DNA of 64,000 nt from Nitrosospira sp. (GTDB lineage Bacteria; Pseudomonadota; Gammaproteobacteria; Burkholderiales; Nitrosomonadaceae), in NCBI GenBank assembly GCA_013821425.1, contig JACDGV010000014.1, positions 1 to 64,000 on the forward strand. The letters are read 5' to 3'. This document shows positions 1-8,961 of this stretch, in pieces. The notes beneath the pieces were generated by a model that did no database searches, was not told where the DNA came from, and saw only the letters and a program-made list of their open reading frames with translations. Every line of letters begins with the position of its first letter. Position 1 is the first letter of the stretch. The position numbers and the translations under genes were made by a program.

Positions 1-251
1 TGCAGACTCCTGACAAAAGTCAGAAGTTTGGCGCAAGTTGAAATCGGTTACAGCGAAATATGCCATTTAATGAAATATACTCAATGAGTTACTGTGCGTT
101 TAAACTCAAATCTCCGGACAGTAGTGAGGAAGAACGATGATTTACATCGTCTAAAGAAGTGTTTGCTTAGCAAAGAAAGGAGATTTTATGGAAGATGAGG
201 CAAAAGCCGGCAAGAATGTTGGCCTCGCAAAAGCCGAGATCGCGGAGTGCG

Positions 252-374
252 ATGCCCCAGTTTCACTATGGCGTTCGCCATCTAGGGGTTGAAGGAATCA
301 TGGCGAAGGCTCCCTACCACTACACCAACTGGGGGAATCACTCCTATCAGTCTCTTTATGATATTGCAAAATAA
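252..374 (+). CDS. candidate short ORF (40 aa), unrecognised
   Basis: An ATG with GGAG about 7 nt upstream opens a 40-residue Tyr/His-rich reading frame (starts MPQFHYGVRHLG, ends LYDIAK). A second short frame (188..292, 34 aa, starts MEDEAKAGKN) has a stronger Shine-Dalgarno (AAGGAG, about 6 nt before the ATG) and overlaps it in another frame. At most one of the two is likely to be translated, or they form a coupled pair. No family is recognised, and there is no cysteine, signal peptide or membrane segment. This could equally be a gene remnant. Confidence 0.22.
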   Translation: MPQFHYGVRHLGVEGIMAKAPYHYTNWGNHSYQSLYDIAK

Positions 375-510
375 TACAGGCTCAGCTGGCTTCGATAAGC
401 TTGACAATTCGAGTGGCTGAAGGCAGCTGGTCATGCGGCAGGTGCGGATAGCGCTTGCCAGTCACACTTTTAATCGCAGACGAAAACGCGTGAGTTTCGC
501 GGAAAGCAGC

Positions 511-756
511 CTAATGCTTGCGTTGCTTCATCTCAAGGCAGGAATCCACAAGTAACAGAAAAAGTAACGAAATAAAAATCACTGGCCAAATACGCCCTGT
601 TGAAAGAAAGGACTGCAACGATTCATACAACATGAAACCAAATGTTGCGAAAAGGAACAGCCACAGCAAGGGCACGCCCGACTGCTCTTCGGATCTGATC
701 AAATCCGGAGTTGCTCCAATCTCCCCGTTTGCAGGAAAGTTTTTTGGTGCGTTCAT
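511..756 (-). CDS. small two-helix membrane protein, hypothetical
   Basis: This 81-residue frame has a polar N-terminal 25 residues. Two hydrophobic stretches follow (around residues 29-45, LLWLFLFATFGFMLYE, and 56-72, WPVIFISLLFLLLVD), then a basic tail. That is plausible for a small inner-membrane protein. A weak GAGAG-like ribosome site lies upstream of the ATG. It stands alone: nothing on either side forms an operon with it. I do not recognise the family. The membrane-like composition makes it more credible than the overlapping plus-strand frame. Confidence 0.45.
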   Translation of the reverse strand: MNAPKNFPANGEIGATPDLIRSEEQSGVPLLWLFLFATFGFMLYESLQSFLSTGRIWPVIFISLLFLLLVDSCLEMKQRKH

Positions 757-1426
757 AATTTCATGTCACTCTCAGATAAAGTTTGTTTTTGAGCTTACAG
801 CCTGAATGGCCTGAATCGTCTGGTCAAGAATCCAAGAGGATAAGGTAGCCTCACCCTAGCTCAGTCGATGCCTCTGAAACCCTGGTTGTGTATTAACTTA
901 AAACTATTAGCTATAGAAATGGATACCGCTCCCCTGCCCGATCAACTGTTCAGTTGTAGTGAAGAAGGTTATCGAGGAGCACATACTTTGTCAATACTTT
1001 TATGTCTAAAGTTAAAGTATAGGGTAAGCCTTATAGCATTAAGGGGAAGCAGTGGTTATCAAGGAAAGCGTATGATGGGCTTGCAATATTTGGGCTGCCT
1101 CGCTCTGAAAAACTTGCTCGGAGTTAATGTGCCCATATGAAAGCAAAAATGGAAAAGCTAAATTACCCCTAGATGCCGGAATGCCAAGCGTCCTTAATTC
1201 ATAAGATGCGGCAGGAGTTTAAGTTGTGGGGAGTATGGCGGCAGGAGTGTAGCTCACAGAACGCACGGACGCACTTATTGACCGTGGGCAGTTTTGCCGC
1301 CGAGCCGCATACAGTACGTCCGTCCGCAAATCTTGGGGCTTGCCCTGAACGATCTTTTCGCAAATAGGACGTACCACCATTGACGCGAATGACCTTGGGG
1401 AATTGTAAGCACTTGTCGCGGGCAAT
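757..1426. other. gene-poor stretch, nothing supported
   Basis: About 670 nt with only short frames lacking ribosome sites or recognisable composition. No RNA gene or repeat was seen. Confidence 0.5.
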
Positions 1427-1448
1427 AAAAAACCCGCCGAAGCGGGTT
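1427..1448 (-). terminator. Rho-independent terminator (minus strand)
   Basis: A 7-bp stem AACCCGC/GCGGGTT with a four-base loop is followed on the minus strand by a T run (AAAAAA on the plus strand at 1427-1432). It lies about 90 nt downstream of the small minus-strand ORF 1539..1670 and probably ends its transcript. Confidence 0.75.
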
Positions 1449-1538
1449 GATTAGAGCAGGCCGTAGCAGCTGCCTTCCTTCTGCCAAGGGGTGCAGGCAG
1501 TGGAGATCGCTATGTCGGCCTCCTGGCTATTCCTTCCC

Positions 1539-1670
1539 TCAGGAGGCCAACCCCATCAACCCGGCTAATACGCCGAGCAAAGTCAAGGCAATAACATTAC
1601 CGTCGTTGTTATTTTCATTTTTAGTGCTTTCATCCTTACTGTTTTCCGGTTTCATGTTTTCAGTTTTCAT
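1539..1670 (-). CDS. 43-aa single-span membrane peptide, hypothetical
   Basis: This frame is too short for the supplied ORF track. It starts MKTENMKPENSKDES, an acidic/Asn-rich head of about 24 residues, and ends in one hydrophobic helix (VIALTLLGVLAGLMGLA). A good purine-rich ribosome site (GGAGAGGGAAG) directly precedes the ATG. A 9-bp inverted repeat (1517-1525 with 1540-1548) overlaps the stop codon, a clean terminator lies at 1427-1448, and three 11-bp direct repeats lie 73 nt upstream. It therefore looks like a complete monocistronic transcription unit. Function is unknown; a stress-induced or toxin-like small membrane peptide is possible but not shown. Confidence 0.5.
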   Translation of the reverse strand: MKTENMKPENSKDESTKNENNNDGNVIALTLLGVLAGLMGLAS

Positions 1671-1742
1671 CTTCCCTCTCCATGTTCGATTAATTGCAAA
1701 GCTTTCGCTATTTCGCATCTCTACTGTTAAGAATTTGTGAAC

Positions 1743-1775
1743 GATATGTGAAGGATATGTGAAGGATATGTGAAG
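1743..1775. repeat. three tandem 11-bp direct repeats
   Basis: GATATGTGAAG occurs three times head to tail with no mismatch, and a degenerate fourth copy (GAATTTGTGAA) lies just before. The 11-bp period is about one helical turn. The repeats lie upstream of the minus-strand small ORF 1539..1670, so they could be iterons for a regulator. Confidence 0.7.
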
Positions 1776-2396
1776 GCCACACTTTTGTCAAGGGATAAAG
1801 GGCTCTGTAGCTACGAAACTCCGCAGAAGTCCAAGCAGACGTCCCCGCAGCGGAAGCAGTCGGGCGGGAAGCTGTTATTGCATGGGTGATTGAAACGGCT
1901 GGAATCCCTCTGGCCTGGTTTCAAATACGTTCAGCATGGAATGGACAAAGGCATCTGGCGAATCCGGGGCGATTCAGTATGAGAAGCTCACGGGAGGGTT
2001 TTTACGAGAGCTGGGCTGCTCACTGAACTCCGTTGCTGCGCTAATCTCCGAGGAGGGCTAGGTTATAGCCCATGCTCCGCCCATCCAGAGAGATCGAGTA
2101 TTTCCAGTTCCCCTCCAGACACAAGCGTGTCACTTCAACTAACTCGTTGTTGGACTGCAAAAACTTGTCCCCTTTTTCAGCCGCATACGCGGCGGAAGGA
2201 GCCATCTTATAGCTCTTCAATGGAAAGCCTTACTGGGAGCGGAATAGTTCTATCGTGTCATAGGCAGTTGGACTATTACAAATATGTTTCTTCTGAGGGA
2301 TGATGAGCTAATCGGTATTTAGAGGACGTTCCTCCATGTGAAGGATTGCTCGGCATACCGATATTTTCGAGTTATACATTACCTGAGGAGAAACCA
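1776..2396. other. intergenic stretch before the PEP-CTERM gene
   Basis: About 620 nt without a credible frame. It must contain the promoter of the PEP-CTERM gene at 2397, but no clear -10/-35 pair could be chosen. Confidence 0.4.
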
Positions 2397-3017
2397 ATGA
2401 ACGCACCATTAAAAACACTCATAGTTGCTTTAGCTTTTGGAGGATCTATTACCACTGCATCCGCTGCCGGCGTTATTACCGGCGTGACGGTAACCGGTGG
2501 TGGAGGAGGAACGTTTGATGTAATCAACCTTACTAATAATCCCAATGTACTGGATCTTACCAAGAGCTTTAACAGTCTGGATCCTATCGCTCTGACGTTT
2601 ACTGTGGGTCACACTCAGGGCGGCGCGGGCAATCCCTACGTCGTGACCGAGACGATTACCAACAACACAGGCCAGACCTGGATCGACTATCACTTCACGA
2701 TCACCGAACCGACGACCGGAGGACAGGGGGTGGTGTTTACAAGTTTCAACAATTCGGAACTTACAGGCTTTACGTTGGATTCACCTCCCTCTAGCGGTCC
2801 TCGTAATCTTAATTTTACGGGTGAACTCGCGCATCTCGGCGTCGCCACTGCAAGCTTTTCACTGAGCCCATTCGATCCGGGCGCCGGGAATACCACCACC
2901 TTCACCCTGACGCAGGTTCCTACTATCCCCGAACCGGAAACGTATGCCATGTTGCTGGCGGGACTTGGTCTGATGGGAGCAATGGCTAAACGCAGAAGCC
3001 GCAAGGAAGAAGACTGA
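2397..3017 (+). CDS. PEP-CTERM sorting-domain protein
   Basis: An exported surface protein of 206 residues. It has a signal peptide (MNAPLKTLIVALAFGGSITTASAA), a low-complexity Thr/Asn/Gly-rich beta-type body, and the C-terminal sorting signal IPEPETYAMLLAGLGLMG followed by the basic tail KRRSRKEED. Exosortase recognises this signal, cleaves at the PEP motif and releases the protein. The ORF track starts at a TTG at 2346. I prefer the ATG at 2397 because GAGGAG lies 6 nt before it and the signal peptide begins there. The ligand or role of the body domain is unknown. An EpsA-type regulator lies next to it on the opposite strand. Confidence 0.88.
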   Translation: MNAPLKTLIVALAFGGSITTASAAGVITGVTVTGGGGGTFDVINLTNNPNVLDLTKSFNSLDPIALTFTVGHTQGGAGNPYVVTETITNNTGQTWIDYHFTITEPTTGGQGVVFTSFNNSELTGFTLDSPPSSGPRNLNFTGELAHLGVATASFSLSPFDPGAGNTTTFTLTQVPTIPEPETYAMLLAGLGLMGAMAKRRSRKEED

Positions 3018-3035
3018 TCTCATCGCGACAATTCC

Positions 3036-3063
3036 GGCAACCCCGCTGTACTTGGGGGTTGCC
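3036..3063 (+). terminator. hairpin after PEP-CTERM gene, weak terminator
   Basis: A 9-bp perfect stem GGCAACCCC/GGGGTTGCC with a 10-nt loop lies 18 nt after the stop codon. No T run follows, so it may work as a 3' end stabiliser rather than as an intrinsic terminator. Confidence 0.5.
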
Positions 3064-3150
3064 GCTGCTACAACTGCGGAAGTGAGCCGAAGCCAATTGC
3101 AAGTGGATGACAGGTAAAACTGCTAAACGTTGGGAGAGAGCAATTGAACT

Positions 3151-3954
3151 TCAACTGCCTTGTTTGAGGCCCTGCGCTACCTTTGCAGCGGCCTGCATTC
3201 GGTTGGAAACATCGAGTGTCTTGAATATATTTCGCAGATGATTCTTTACCGTAAACGTGCTGATGGCTAGTATGTCGGCGATCTCCGGATTTGTCTTGCC
3301 CATCCTGACCCAATGCATGACCTCCATCTCGCGCTTGCTCAAGCCCCAGTTTTCTCCGTCCGGCGACTGGTCTTCTACAAAAGGATCATTGGATTGGGGA
3401 TGAATGAGGGGCGTAACTCGTCGAAATGCCGTGTCAAGATAAGGTAGCAGGATTTGCATTTCGCCCAGCGATTCGTGGAGCTTCCTTTCGGGACTGAAGA
3501 TTACGTAAAGGCAGTCATGGTTTGACCGCTCGTCGGTAAGGCCATGTGCGAGTAATGACCTCATGCCCTGCAATGCGCTACCGAGGGAACATTGAAGACC
3601 TCCCCCTTCCAGCAGGAAACCGGACTCGCCGACACCTAATGTATAAGGTATTTTTCCCAATTCTACCCAGCGATTAAATAATCCCTGGAGTAGCGGCACG
3701 AGCGTTTGCGGGTTGGAGTGATCCGTCCGCACGCCGGCCAATGCCGACACAATGTCGTAAGAAATCCGGTTTTCGGGGAAGTCGCCCCACGCGGCAACAA
3801 GAATTTCGTGAGGCAAGTAGTGTTGCAATTCTCCCTGCAACCACGCCAGCAGCTCGTTGTGCCGCTGTATGCTATTCCCTTCCGTAATAATCCGGTAGTA
3901 ACGGTCTAGATGTTCATCAGACAGGGTAGTGAGTGCATTCATGGCATAGCTCAT
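3151..3954 (-). CDS. EpsA-type LuxR-family transcriptional regulator
   Basis: 267 residues. The N-terminal part (about 1-190) matches the EpsA-like layout: a conserved opening (RYYRIITEGNSIQRHNELLAWLQGELQHYLPHE) and no receiver aspartate. A LuxR-type helix-turn-helix sits near residues 205-260 (LSKREMEVMHWVRMGKTNPEIADIL...TVKNHLRNIFKTLDV). Regulators of this type accompany PEP-CTERM/exopolysaccharide loci. A paralogue with the same plan lies at 61714..62493, also beside a PEP-CTERM gene. The start is uncertain: ATGs at 3954 and 3942 both lack a clear ribosome site. The gene converges on the PEP-CTERM gene at 2397. Confidence 0.75.
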   Translation of the reverse strand: MSYAMNALTTLSDEHLDRYYRIITEGNSIQRHNELLAWLQGELQHYLPHEILVAAWGDFPENRISYDIVSALAGVRTDHSNPQTLVPLLQGLFNRWVELGKIPYTLGVGESGFLLEGGGLQCSLGSALQGMRSLLAHGLTDERSNHDCLYVIFSPERKLHESLGEMQILLPYLDTAFRRVTPLIHPQSNDPFVEDQSPDGENWGLSKREMEVMHWVRMGKTNPEIADILAISTFTVKNHLRNIFKTLDVSNRMQAAAKVAQGLKQGS

Positions 3955-4432
3955 GTTTTACGTCTGGTTTCCGGCAATATACCCGGACAGGACTATGAGA
4001 CCTTTTCCCGGACACGGACGCCGATGCTGCTAGCACAGCCGCCGTGGATTTTTGCAAGGGCCGGCTAGGACGAACCTGGCGAGCCGTGTCTACCCTCGTT
4101 TTACATAAGCAAATTTTGTGCCTAAATCTGAACACTAAATAAACCAATGGCTTGGGAGATTAACCCAATGTAGAGCTGGAAGAAACTGTCAATAACGGCG
4201 ACACTGCAAACGCGTAACGGCTTTGGCTTTTAGACTGTAATGGAACGGAGGCGCTTACGCAAAACGTCAGACATTCGCCATTCCACTTCGATCCAAGGTT
4301 TTTAAGAGAGGACGACCCGGAGAACAGCTTTTCCATAATCGAAGGATGGCGGGAGGGAGTTATCGAAAAAGCTCGTATTTTTCTTCAAACCAGAAACTCT
4401 TCCAATGGATGGCATTCAAAAGCTTGTAATAC
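3955..4432. other. intergenic stretch upstream of hemA
   Basis: About 480 nt between divergent genes. The overlapping minus-strand frame 3917..4147 has an arginine-rich, unfamiliar composition and was left out. No repeat or RNA gene was seen. Confidence 0.4.
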
Positions 4433-4438
4433 TATAAT
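4433..4438 (+). promoter_or_regulatory. putative -10 box of hemA
   Basis: A perfect TATAAT lies 34 nt upstream of the hemA ATG. The -35 region 17 nt further up (TGGCAT) is poor, so only the -10 is called. Confidence 0.4.
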
Positions 4439-4471
4439 CAGCGAATTTTTAATTTCTTCATCGGTTGCTTA

Positions 4472-5734
4472 ATGTCTTCCATGCAGTTATTTGCCTTCGG
4501 CATTAACCACCAGACCGCGCCCCTGGGTGTACGCGAGCAGGTGTCATTTCCGGAAGATGCCATGGAGCACGCGTTGCGCGATCTTGTCGGCCATCGTCCA
4601 GTGAAGGAGGCGGCGATCGTTTCGACCTGCAACCGCACGGAGATTTACTGCAGTACCGAGAAGCCGGAGGAGGCAACGCATTGGCTTGCGGATTTTCACC
4701 ACCTGCAGACGCGAGAGCTGGAGCCATATCTCTACAAATTGCCGCGTGAGAAGGCTGTGAAGCATGCGTTCCGGGTTGCCAGCGGGCTGGATTCCATGGT
4801 GTTGGGAGAGCCGCAGATTCTGGGCCAGCTAAAGAGCGCGGTTAAATCCGCGGAAGACGCCGGCACGCTCGGTATGTTGTTGCACAAGCTGTTCCAGCGC
4901 ACTTTCTTTGTGGCCAAGGAAGTCCGCAGCTCCACCGAGATCGGCGCCAATTCCGTATCCATGGCGGCAGCCGCCGCGCGGCTCGCGGAACGGATTTTTG
5001 GTGATATTGCCGAGCAGCGCGTATTATTCATCGGGGCGGGCGAGATGATCGAATTATGTGCGAGCCATTTCGCCGCACGTCATCCGAAACGCATCACTGT
5101 CGCCAACCGCACCGCCGAGCGGGCGCAGGTTTTGGCCCATCGCTTCAGCGGGCAGGTCATCACACTGAATGAGTTGCCGGAACAGCTGGCATTGCACGAT
5201 ATCGTGGTGACCTGCACCGCAAGTACGCTTCCCATACTGGGAAAAGGCATGCTGGAGCGCGCGATCAAGGCGCGCAAGCACCGTCCCATTTTCATGGTTG
5301 ATCTGGCTGTGCCGCGAGACGTCGAGCCGGAAGTGGCGGAGCTGGATGACGTGTTTCTCTATTCCGTGGATGATCTTGCCGATATTGTCAGGGAAGGGCT
5401 GGATTCACGCCTGGGAGCGGTGGCCCAGGCCGAGGCGATAATCGATACCAACGTTGTCAATTTCATGCACTGGCTGGAGTCGCGCGCAGTCGTCCCCACC
5501 ATCCGCGCGCTGCGCGACCAGGCCGAACGCTATCGCCGTCATGAACTGGAACGAGCCAGGAAGCTTCTGTCCAAAGGAGAAGACCCGCAAAAAATTCTTG
5601 AATCCCTCAGTAACGGGCTGACTAACAAGTTTCTTCATATACCTTCCTATGCGCTTAACCACGCCATGACGGATGAGCGCGACGATCTGGTTGAGCTGAT
5701 AAACCGCCTGTACCATCTCCACCGCCCAGAATGA
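4472..5734 (+). CDS. hemA: glutamyl-tRNA reductase
   Basis: First committed enzyme of C5-pathway tetrapyrrole synthesis: it reduces glutamyl-tRNA(Glu) to glutamate-1-semialdehyde with NADPH. 420 residues, normal for the family. The N-terminal catalytic domain shows the active-site cysteine context VSTCNRTE. The NADPH-binding region ([12 protein letters not shown]) and the C-terminal dimerisation helices (about 330-420) are present. An in-frame ATG three codons later ([11 protein letters not shown]) is the start seen in many relatives, and neither ATG has a strong ribosome site. It overlaps prfA by ATGA. The next enzyme of the pathway, HemL, is also in the window (18625..19905). Confidence 0.97.
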   Translation: MSSMQLFAFGINHQTAPLGVREQVSFPEDAMEHALRDLVGHRPVKEAAIVSTCNRTEIYCSTEKPEEATHWLADFHHLQTRELEPYLYKLPREKAVKHAFRVASGLDSMVLGEPQILGQLKSAVKSAEDAGTLGMLLHKLFQRTFFVAKEVRSSTEIGANSVSMAAAAARLAERIFGDIAEQRVLFIGAGEMIELCASHFAARHPKRITVANRTAERAQVLAHRFSGQVITLNELPEQLALHDIVVTCTASTLPILGKGMLERAIKARKHRPIFMVDLAVPRDVEPEVAELDDVFLYSVDDLADIVREGLDSRLGAVAQAEAIIDTNVVNFMHWLESRAVVPTIRALRDQAERYRRHELERARKLLSKGEDPQKILESLSNGLTNKFLHIPSYALNHAMTDERDDLVELINRLYHLHRPE

Positions 5735-6807
5735 ACAAAAGTATCTCTGCCAAGCTCACGCAGCTCAGCGTGCGCCTGGAGGAATTGAATCGTCTGCTGA
5801 GTAGCGAAAGCATCACCGCCAATCTGGATAATTATCGCAGACTCACGCGTGAGCGCGCAGAGATCGCGCCGGTCGTCGAGCTTTACGATGCCTATCTGCA
5901 AAGTGAGCGTGACATCCATACCGCGCAGGAGATGAGCGCGGATGTAGAAATGCGCGAGTTCGCCGATTCCGAAATACGCGATGCCAAGGAAAAACTGGCG
6001 CGGTTTGGAGCGGAATTGAGGAAGCAGTTGTTGCCCAGGGACCCCAACGATGAGCGCAGCATTTTCCTGGAAATTCGCGCCGGCACGGGTGGAGATGAGT
6101 CCGCCTTGTTTGCGGGCGATCTATTCCGCATGTATGCGCGTTTTGCCGAACGCCAACGCTGGCAGGTCGAAATCATCTCGCAAAGTCCGTCCGATGCGGG
6201 CGGCTATAAGGAAATCATTGCCAAGATCATCGGAAACGGGGCGTATTCCAAGCTCAAGTTCGAGTCGGGAGCGCATCGGGTCCAGCGCGTACCCGCCACT
6301 GAGACCCAAGGCCGCATTCATACTTCCGCCTGTACCGTGGCGGTAATGCCCGAGGCAGACGAGATTATGGATGTAGCGCTGAATCCGGCAGAGCTAAGGA
6401 TTGATACGTTTCGCGCTTCCGGGGCGGGCGGCCAGCACATCAACAAGACTGACTCAGCGGTACGCATCACGCATCTTCCCACTGGCATGGTGGTCGAATG
6501 CCAGGATGGACGTTCGCAGCACAAAAACAAGGCGCAGGCAATGAGCGTGCTGGCAGCGCGGATCCGCGACAAGCAGATGCAGGAGCAGCAGAGCCAACAG
6601 GCAGCTACCCGTAAATCCCTGGTAGGCAGCGGAGACCGTTCAGGACGCATCCGCACCTATAATTTCCCGCAGGGCCGCATAACCGACCATCGTATTAATC
6701 TTACCCTATATAAGATCGAGCAGATCATGGATGGAGATTTGAGCGAGCTTTGCTCCGCGCTATTATCCGAACATCAGGCCGAGCAGTTGGCATTGATCGG
6801 CGAGTAG
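5731..6807 (+). CDS. prfA: peptide chain release factor 1
   Basis: RF-1 reads UAA and UAG stop codons and triggers peptidyl-tRNA hydrolysis. 358 residues. It shows the PxT-type anticodon tripeptide in [15 protein letters not shown] and the universal GGQ in [14 protein letters not shown]. The start codon overlaps the hemA stop by ATGA, so translation is probably coupled. The methyltransferase that modifies the GGQ glutamine (PrmC) follows 160 nt downstream. Confidence 0.97.
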   Translation: MNKSISAKLTQLSVRLEELNRLLSSESITANLDNYRRLTRERAEIAPVVELYDAYLQSERDIHTAQEMSADVEMREFADSEIRDAKEKLARFGAELRKQLLPRDPNDERSIFLEIRAGTGGDESALFAGDLFRMYARFAERQRWQVEIISQSPSDAGGYKEIIAKIIGNGAYSKLKFESGAHRVQRVPATETQGRIHTSACTVAVMPEADEIMDVALNPAELRIDTFRASGAGGQHINKTDSAVRITHLPTGMVVECQDGRSQHKNKAQAMSVLAARIRDKQMQEQQSQQAATRKSLVGSGDRSGRIRTYNFPQGRITDHRINLTLYKIEQIMDGDLSELCSALLSEHQAEQLALIGE

Positions 6808-6967
6808 ATGCGTCTTTCCAGGTCACTTCTCCTGTCTCTTCCGGGTCTCTCCTGTGTGCATGGTCCCTATCAACAACGGTAACAACTGATCTGGTTCGGC
6901 TCCCATGCGTACGAACCATTAGCTGGATATTTACCGACACAGTGGTTAGTCTGAGGTGCGACCTGCG

Positions 6968-7801
6968 ATGCTGCCAATCACTATTCTCGAAGCGCTTCAT
7001 CAGGCTCGCCAGGACATTGACGATATCGATGCGCGAATGCTGCTGCAGGACGTGCTCAGCGTAAACGGGGCGTATCTCATTGCCCATTCCGGGCAAGAAC
7101 TCACGCCCGGACAAGTGAAAAGCTTTCGCCTTCTGGCCATGCGCCGCGCGCAGGGCGAGCCGGTTGCCTATCTCATTGGCAAGCGCGAGTTTTACAGCCT
7201 GGATTTTACCGTTACGCCGGAGGTACTCATTCCCCGCCCGGAAACGGAATTGCTCGTGGACCTCGCGCTGGCGCAATTTCCCCTCGACCTTGCGTGCAAG
7301 GTTCTTGACCTCGGAACAGGCAGCGGTGCCATTGCCCTGACCATAGCAAGACATCGCCCGCTGGCGCACATCACCGCGGTGGATGTTTCCGCTGAGGCCG
7401 TAGCCGTCGCACGATTGAACGCCGCACAGCTTAATGTAGCCAATGTGCGTATCATTGAGGCCGACTGGTTCGAGGCGCTAGGCGGAGAACGATTTGATCT
7501 CATCGTTTCCAATCCGCCTTACGTTGCAGAAGGCACTGCTTATCTCAGCCGGGGAGACCTGCGTTTTGAGCCCAGGATAGCGCTTTGCGCCGGAGGCGAT
7601 GGTCTTGACTGTATTCGATCAATCATCGCTTCCGTTCCGGGCTACCTGAACGACGGCGGAGCGCTATTGCTTGAACATGGCTACGATCAGGCGCAGACTT
7701 GCCGGGACCTGTTAAGCGAAGCGGGGTTCGGCGGGATATTTTCCTGCCCCGATCTGGCAGGCATAATGCGGGTCAGCGGCGGCCGGTTAGGTGTTTCGTG
7801 A
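6968..7801 (+). CDS. prmC: release factor glutamine N5-methyltransferase
   Basis: Methylates the GGQ glutamine of RF1/RF2 using SAM. 277 residues from the ATG at 6968; the ORF track begins at a GTG four codons earlier. It has an N-terminal helical domain (about 1-80), a SAM-binding motif (VLDLGTGSGAIAL) and the substrate motif NPPY (SNPPYVAEG). It follows prfA in the usual hemA-prfA-prmC order. Confidence 0.95.
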   Translation: MLPITILEALHQARQDIDDIDARMLLQDVLSVNGAYLIAHSGQELTPGQVKSFRLLAMRRAQGEPVAYLIGKREFYSLDFTVTPEVLIPRPETELLVDLALAQFPLDLACKVLDLGTGSGAIALTIARHRPLAHITAVDVSAEAVAVARLNAAQLNVANVRIIEADWFEALGGERFDLIVSNPPYVAEGTAYLSRGDLRFEPRIALCAGGDGLDCIRSIIASVPGYLNDGGALLLEHGYDQAQTCRDLLSEAGFGGIFSCPDLAGIMRVSGGRLGVS

Positions 7802-7939
7802 TGTTTGACGAAAGAAACTGTTAAAATGCAAATGCAAGCTAATCGGGCAGGATCAGATCAGGTGTCACTGGTGGCGACTTAATTCTCGTTTAAGCCGATT
7901 AGCAGATTCCGGATTTCATAAAGAGAAGAAGGAGCAGAC

Positions 7940-8248
7940 ATGGATACGCAAGAAAGGATCAAGCAGCAGGTTACCACTCATCCGGTAGTGCTCTACATGA
8001 AGGGTACGCCGCAGGCGCCTCAATGCGGTTTCTCGGCCCATGCCGTCAAGGTGCTCAACGCATGCGGAGCGGATGATATTTACGCCGTGGATGTACTCGC
8101 CGAACCTGAAATCCGGCAAGGCATCAAGGAATACTCCAATTGGCCGACCATCCCGCAACTCTACGTCAATGGCGAGTTTGTCGGCGGGTCTGACATTGTC
8201 AGCGAGATGTATCAGAGCGGAGAGCTGCAGAAGCTGATCAAGAAATAG
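7940..8248 (+). CDS. grxD: monothiol glutaredoxin, Grx4 type
   Basis: Iron-sulfur cluster carrier and monothiol glutaredoxin. 102 residues with the CGFS active site (residues 29-32), the TP loop (WPTIPQLYVNGEFVGG) and a glutathione-binding GG(S)D. A strong ribosome site (AGAAGGAG) precedes the ATG. The gene has its own 138-nt upstream region and ends at an intrinsic terminator, so it is probably monocistronic or the last gene of the hemA cluster. Confidence 0.95.
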   Translation: MDTQERIKQQVTTHPVVLYMKGTPQAPQCGFSAHAVKVLNACGADDIYAVDVLAEPEIRQGIKEYSNWPTIPQLYVNGEFVGGSDIVSEMYQSGELQKLIKK

Positions 8249-8283
8249 ATGAGATACAGGCTCTGCAAGGGGCTTCCTTAAGG

Positions 8284-8324
8284 ACCCGGCCGGCGGGGTC
8301 CGGCAGCGGCCGGGTTGTTTTTTT
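8284..8324 (+). terminator. Rho-independent terminator of grxD
   Basis: A 9-bp GC-rich stem ACCCGGCCG/CGGCCGGGT is followed by TGTTTTTTT. It lies 36 nt after the grxD stop. Confidence 0.85.
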
Positions 8325-8366
8325 GGAATATGTACGGTCGGACAGTCGCCGGGCTAACTGGTGACC

Positions 8367-8789
8367 CTATAAGCTGATCGCGGCCGCGATCGCCCAGTAT
8401 CGCAGGAATTTCCCTGCGCCCATGAACAGCATGGCGGATACCCAGTTGATTCGGAGCCATCCCGCCGCAACACACAACAGATCGCCGATGAGCGGAACCC
8501 AGGAGAGCAGCAGTACCGGGCTGCCGTGATTTCGCAGCCACCTCAGGCCTCGCAGATTTCCTCCGGATTTTTTAATAAGTGCTTTCTCATCGGGCAAAAA
8601 ACGGCCAATAGCGTACGAACTCATGCCGCCCAGGGTGTTGCCGACCGAGGCAAGGGCCAGCGCGGGCCAATAAAGCTGGGGATACGCTGTCAGTACGCCG
8701 AATAGTACTACTTCCGAGCCACCAGGGAGCAAGGTGGCGGCGAGGAAGCTGCTGGTAAATAGCGCCAGCAGGCTCGATTGCTCATCCAT
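8367..8789 (-). CDS. YqaA-family (VTT/SNARE-associated type) membrane protein
   Basis: 140 residues, mostly hydrophobic. An N-terminal amphipathic start (MDEQSSLLALFTSSFLAATLLPGGSEVVL) is followed by the glycine-rich re-entrant region (GNTLGGMSSYAIGRFLP) and two C-terminal helices containing the W-P-G-D pattern (LSWVPLIGDLLCVAAGWLR). This matches the small YqaA branch of the DedA superfamily, polytopic inner-membrane proteins linked to lipid carrier movement and envelope homeostasis. The exact substrate is unknown. The gene converges on grxD and is divergent from the CADD-type gene. Confidence 0.82.
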   Translation of the reverse strand: MDEQSSLLALFTSSFLAATLLPGGSEVVLFGVLTAYPQLYWPALALASVGNTLGGMSSYAIGRFLPDEKALIKKSGGNLRGLRWLRNHGSPVLLLSWVPLIGDLLCVAAGWLRINWVSAMLFMGAGKFLRYWAIAAAISL

Positions 8790-8893
8790 AATCGCTTTCC
8801 GCGAGCAAATACCAGAGTGTAGCTGCTAATGGACGGGAAGTGGACGAGGGCAATGGAGGTCTTTGCCCGATAACCGGTAAAAAACACCAAAAT

Positions 8894-8922
8894 TTGACTT
8901 AACGAATTTATTTCGCGATGAT
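8894..8922 (+). promoter_or_regulatory. putative sigma-70 promoter of the CADD-type gene
   Basis: TTGACT and GATGAT are separated by 17 nt. The -35 matches consensus at five positions and the -10 at four. It ends 39 nt before the ATG at 8962. Confidence 0.4.
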
Positions 8923-8961
8923 ATGCTGTCCGATTACCCATCTCTGTTCAAGAGGAAAACC

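Noticed and set aside
6725-7369. 214-residue minus-strand ORF over prfA/prmC
   Set aside because: Shadow frame of prmC; no start signal or family resemblance.
8265-8283. GGGGCTTCCTTAAG near the grxD terminator, similar to the MITE right end at 39040
   Set aside because: Only 14 bases match and the TTCAG core of the terminal repeat is missing; probably chance or part of the terminator region.
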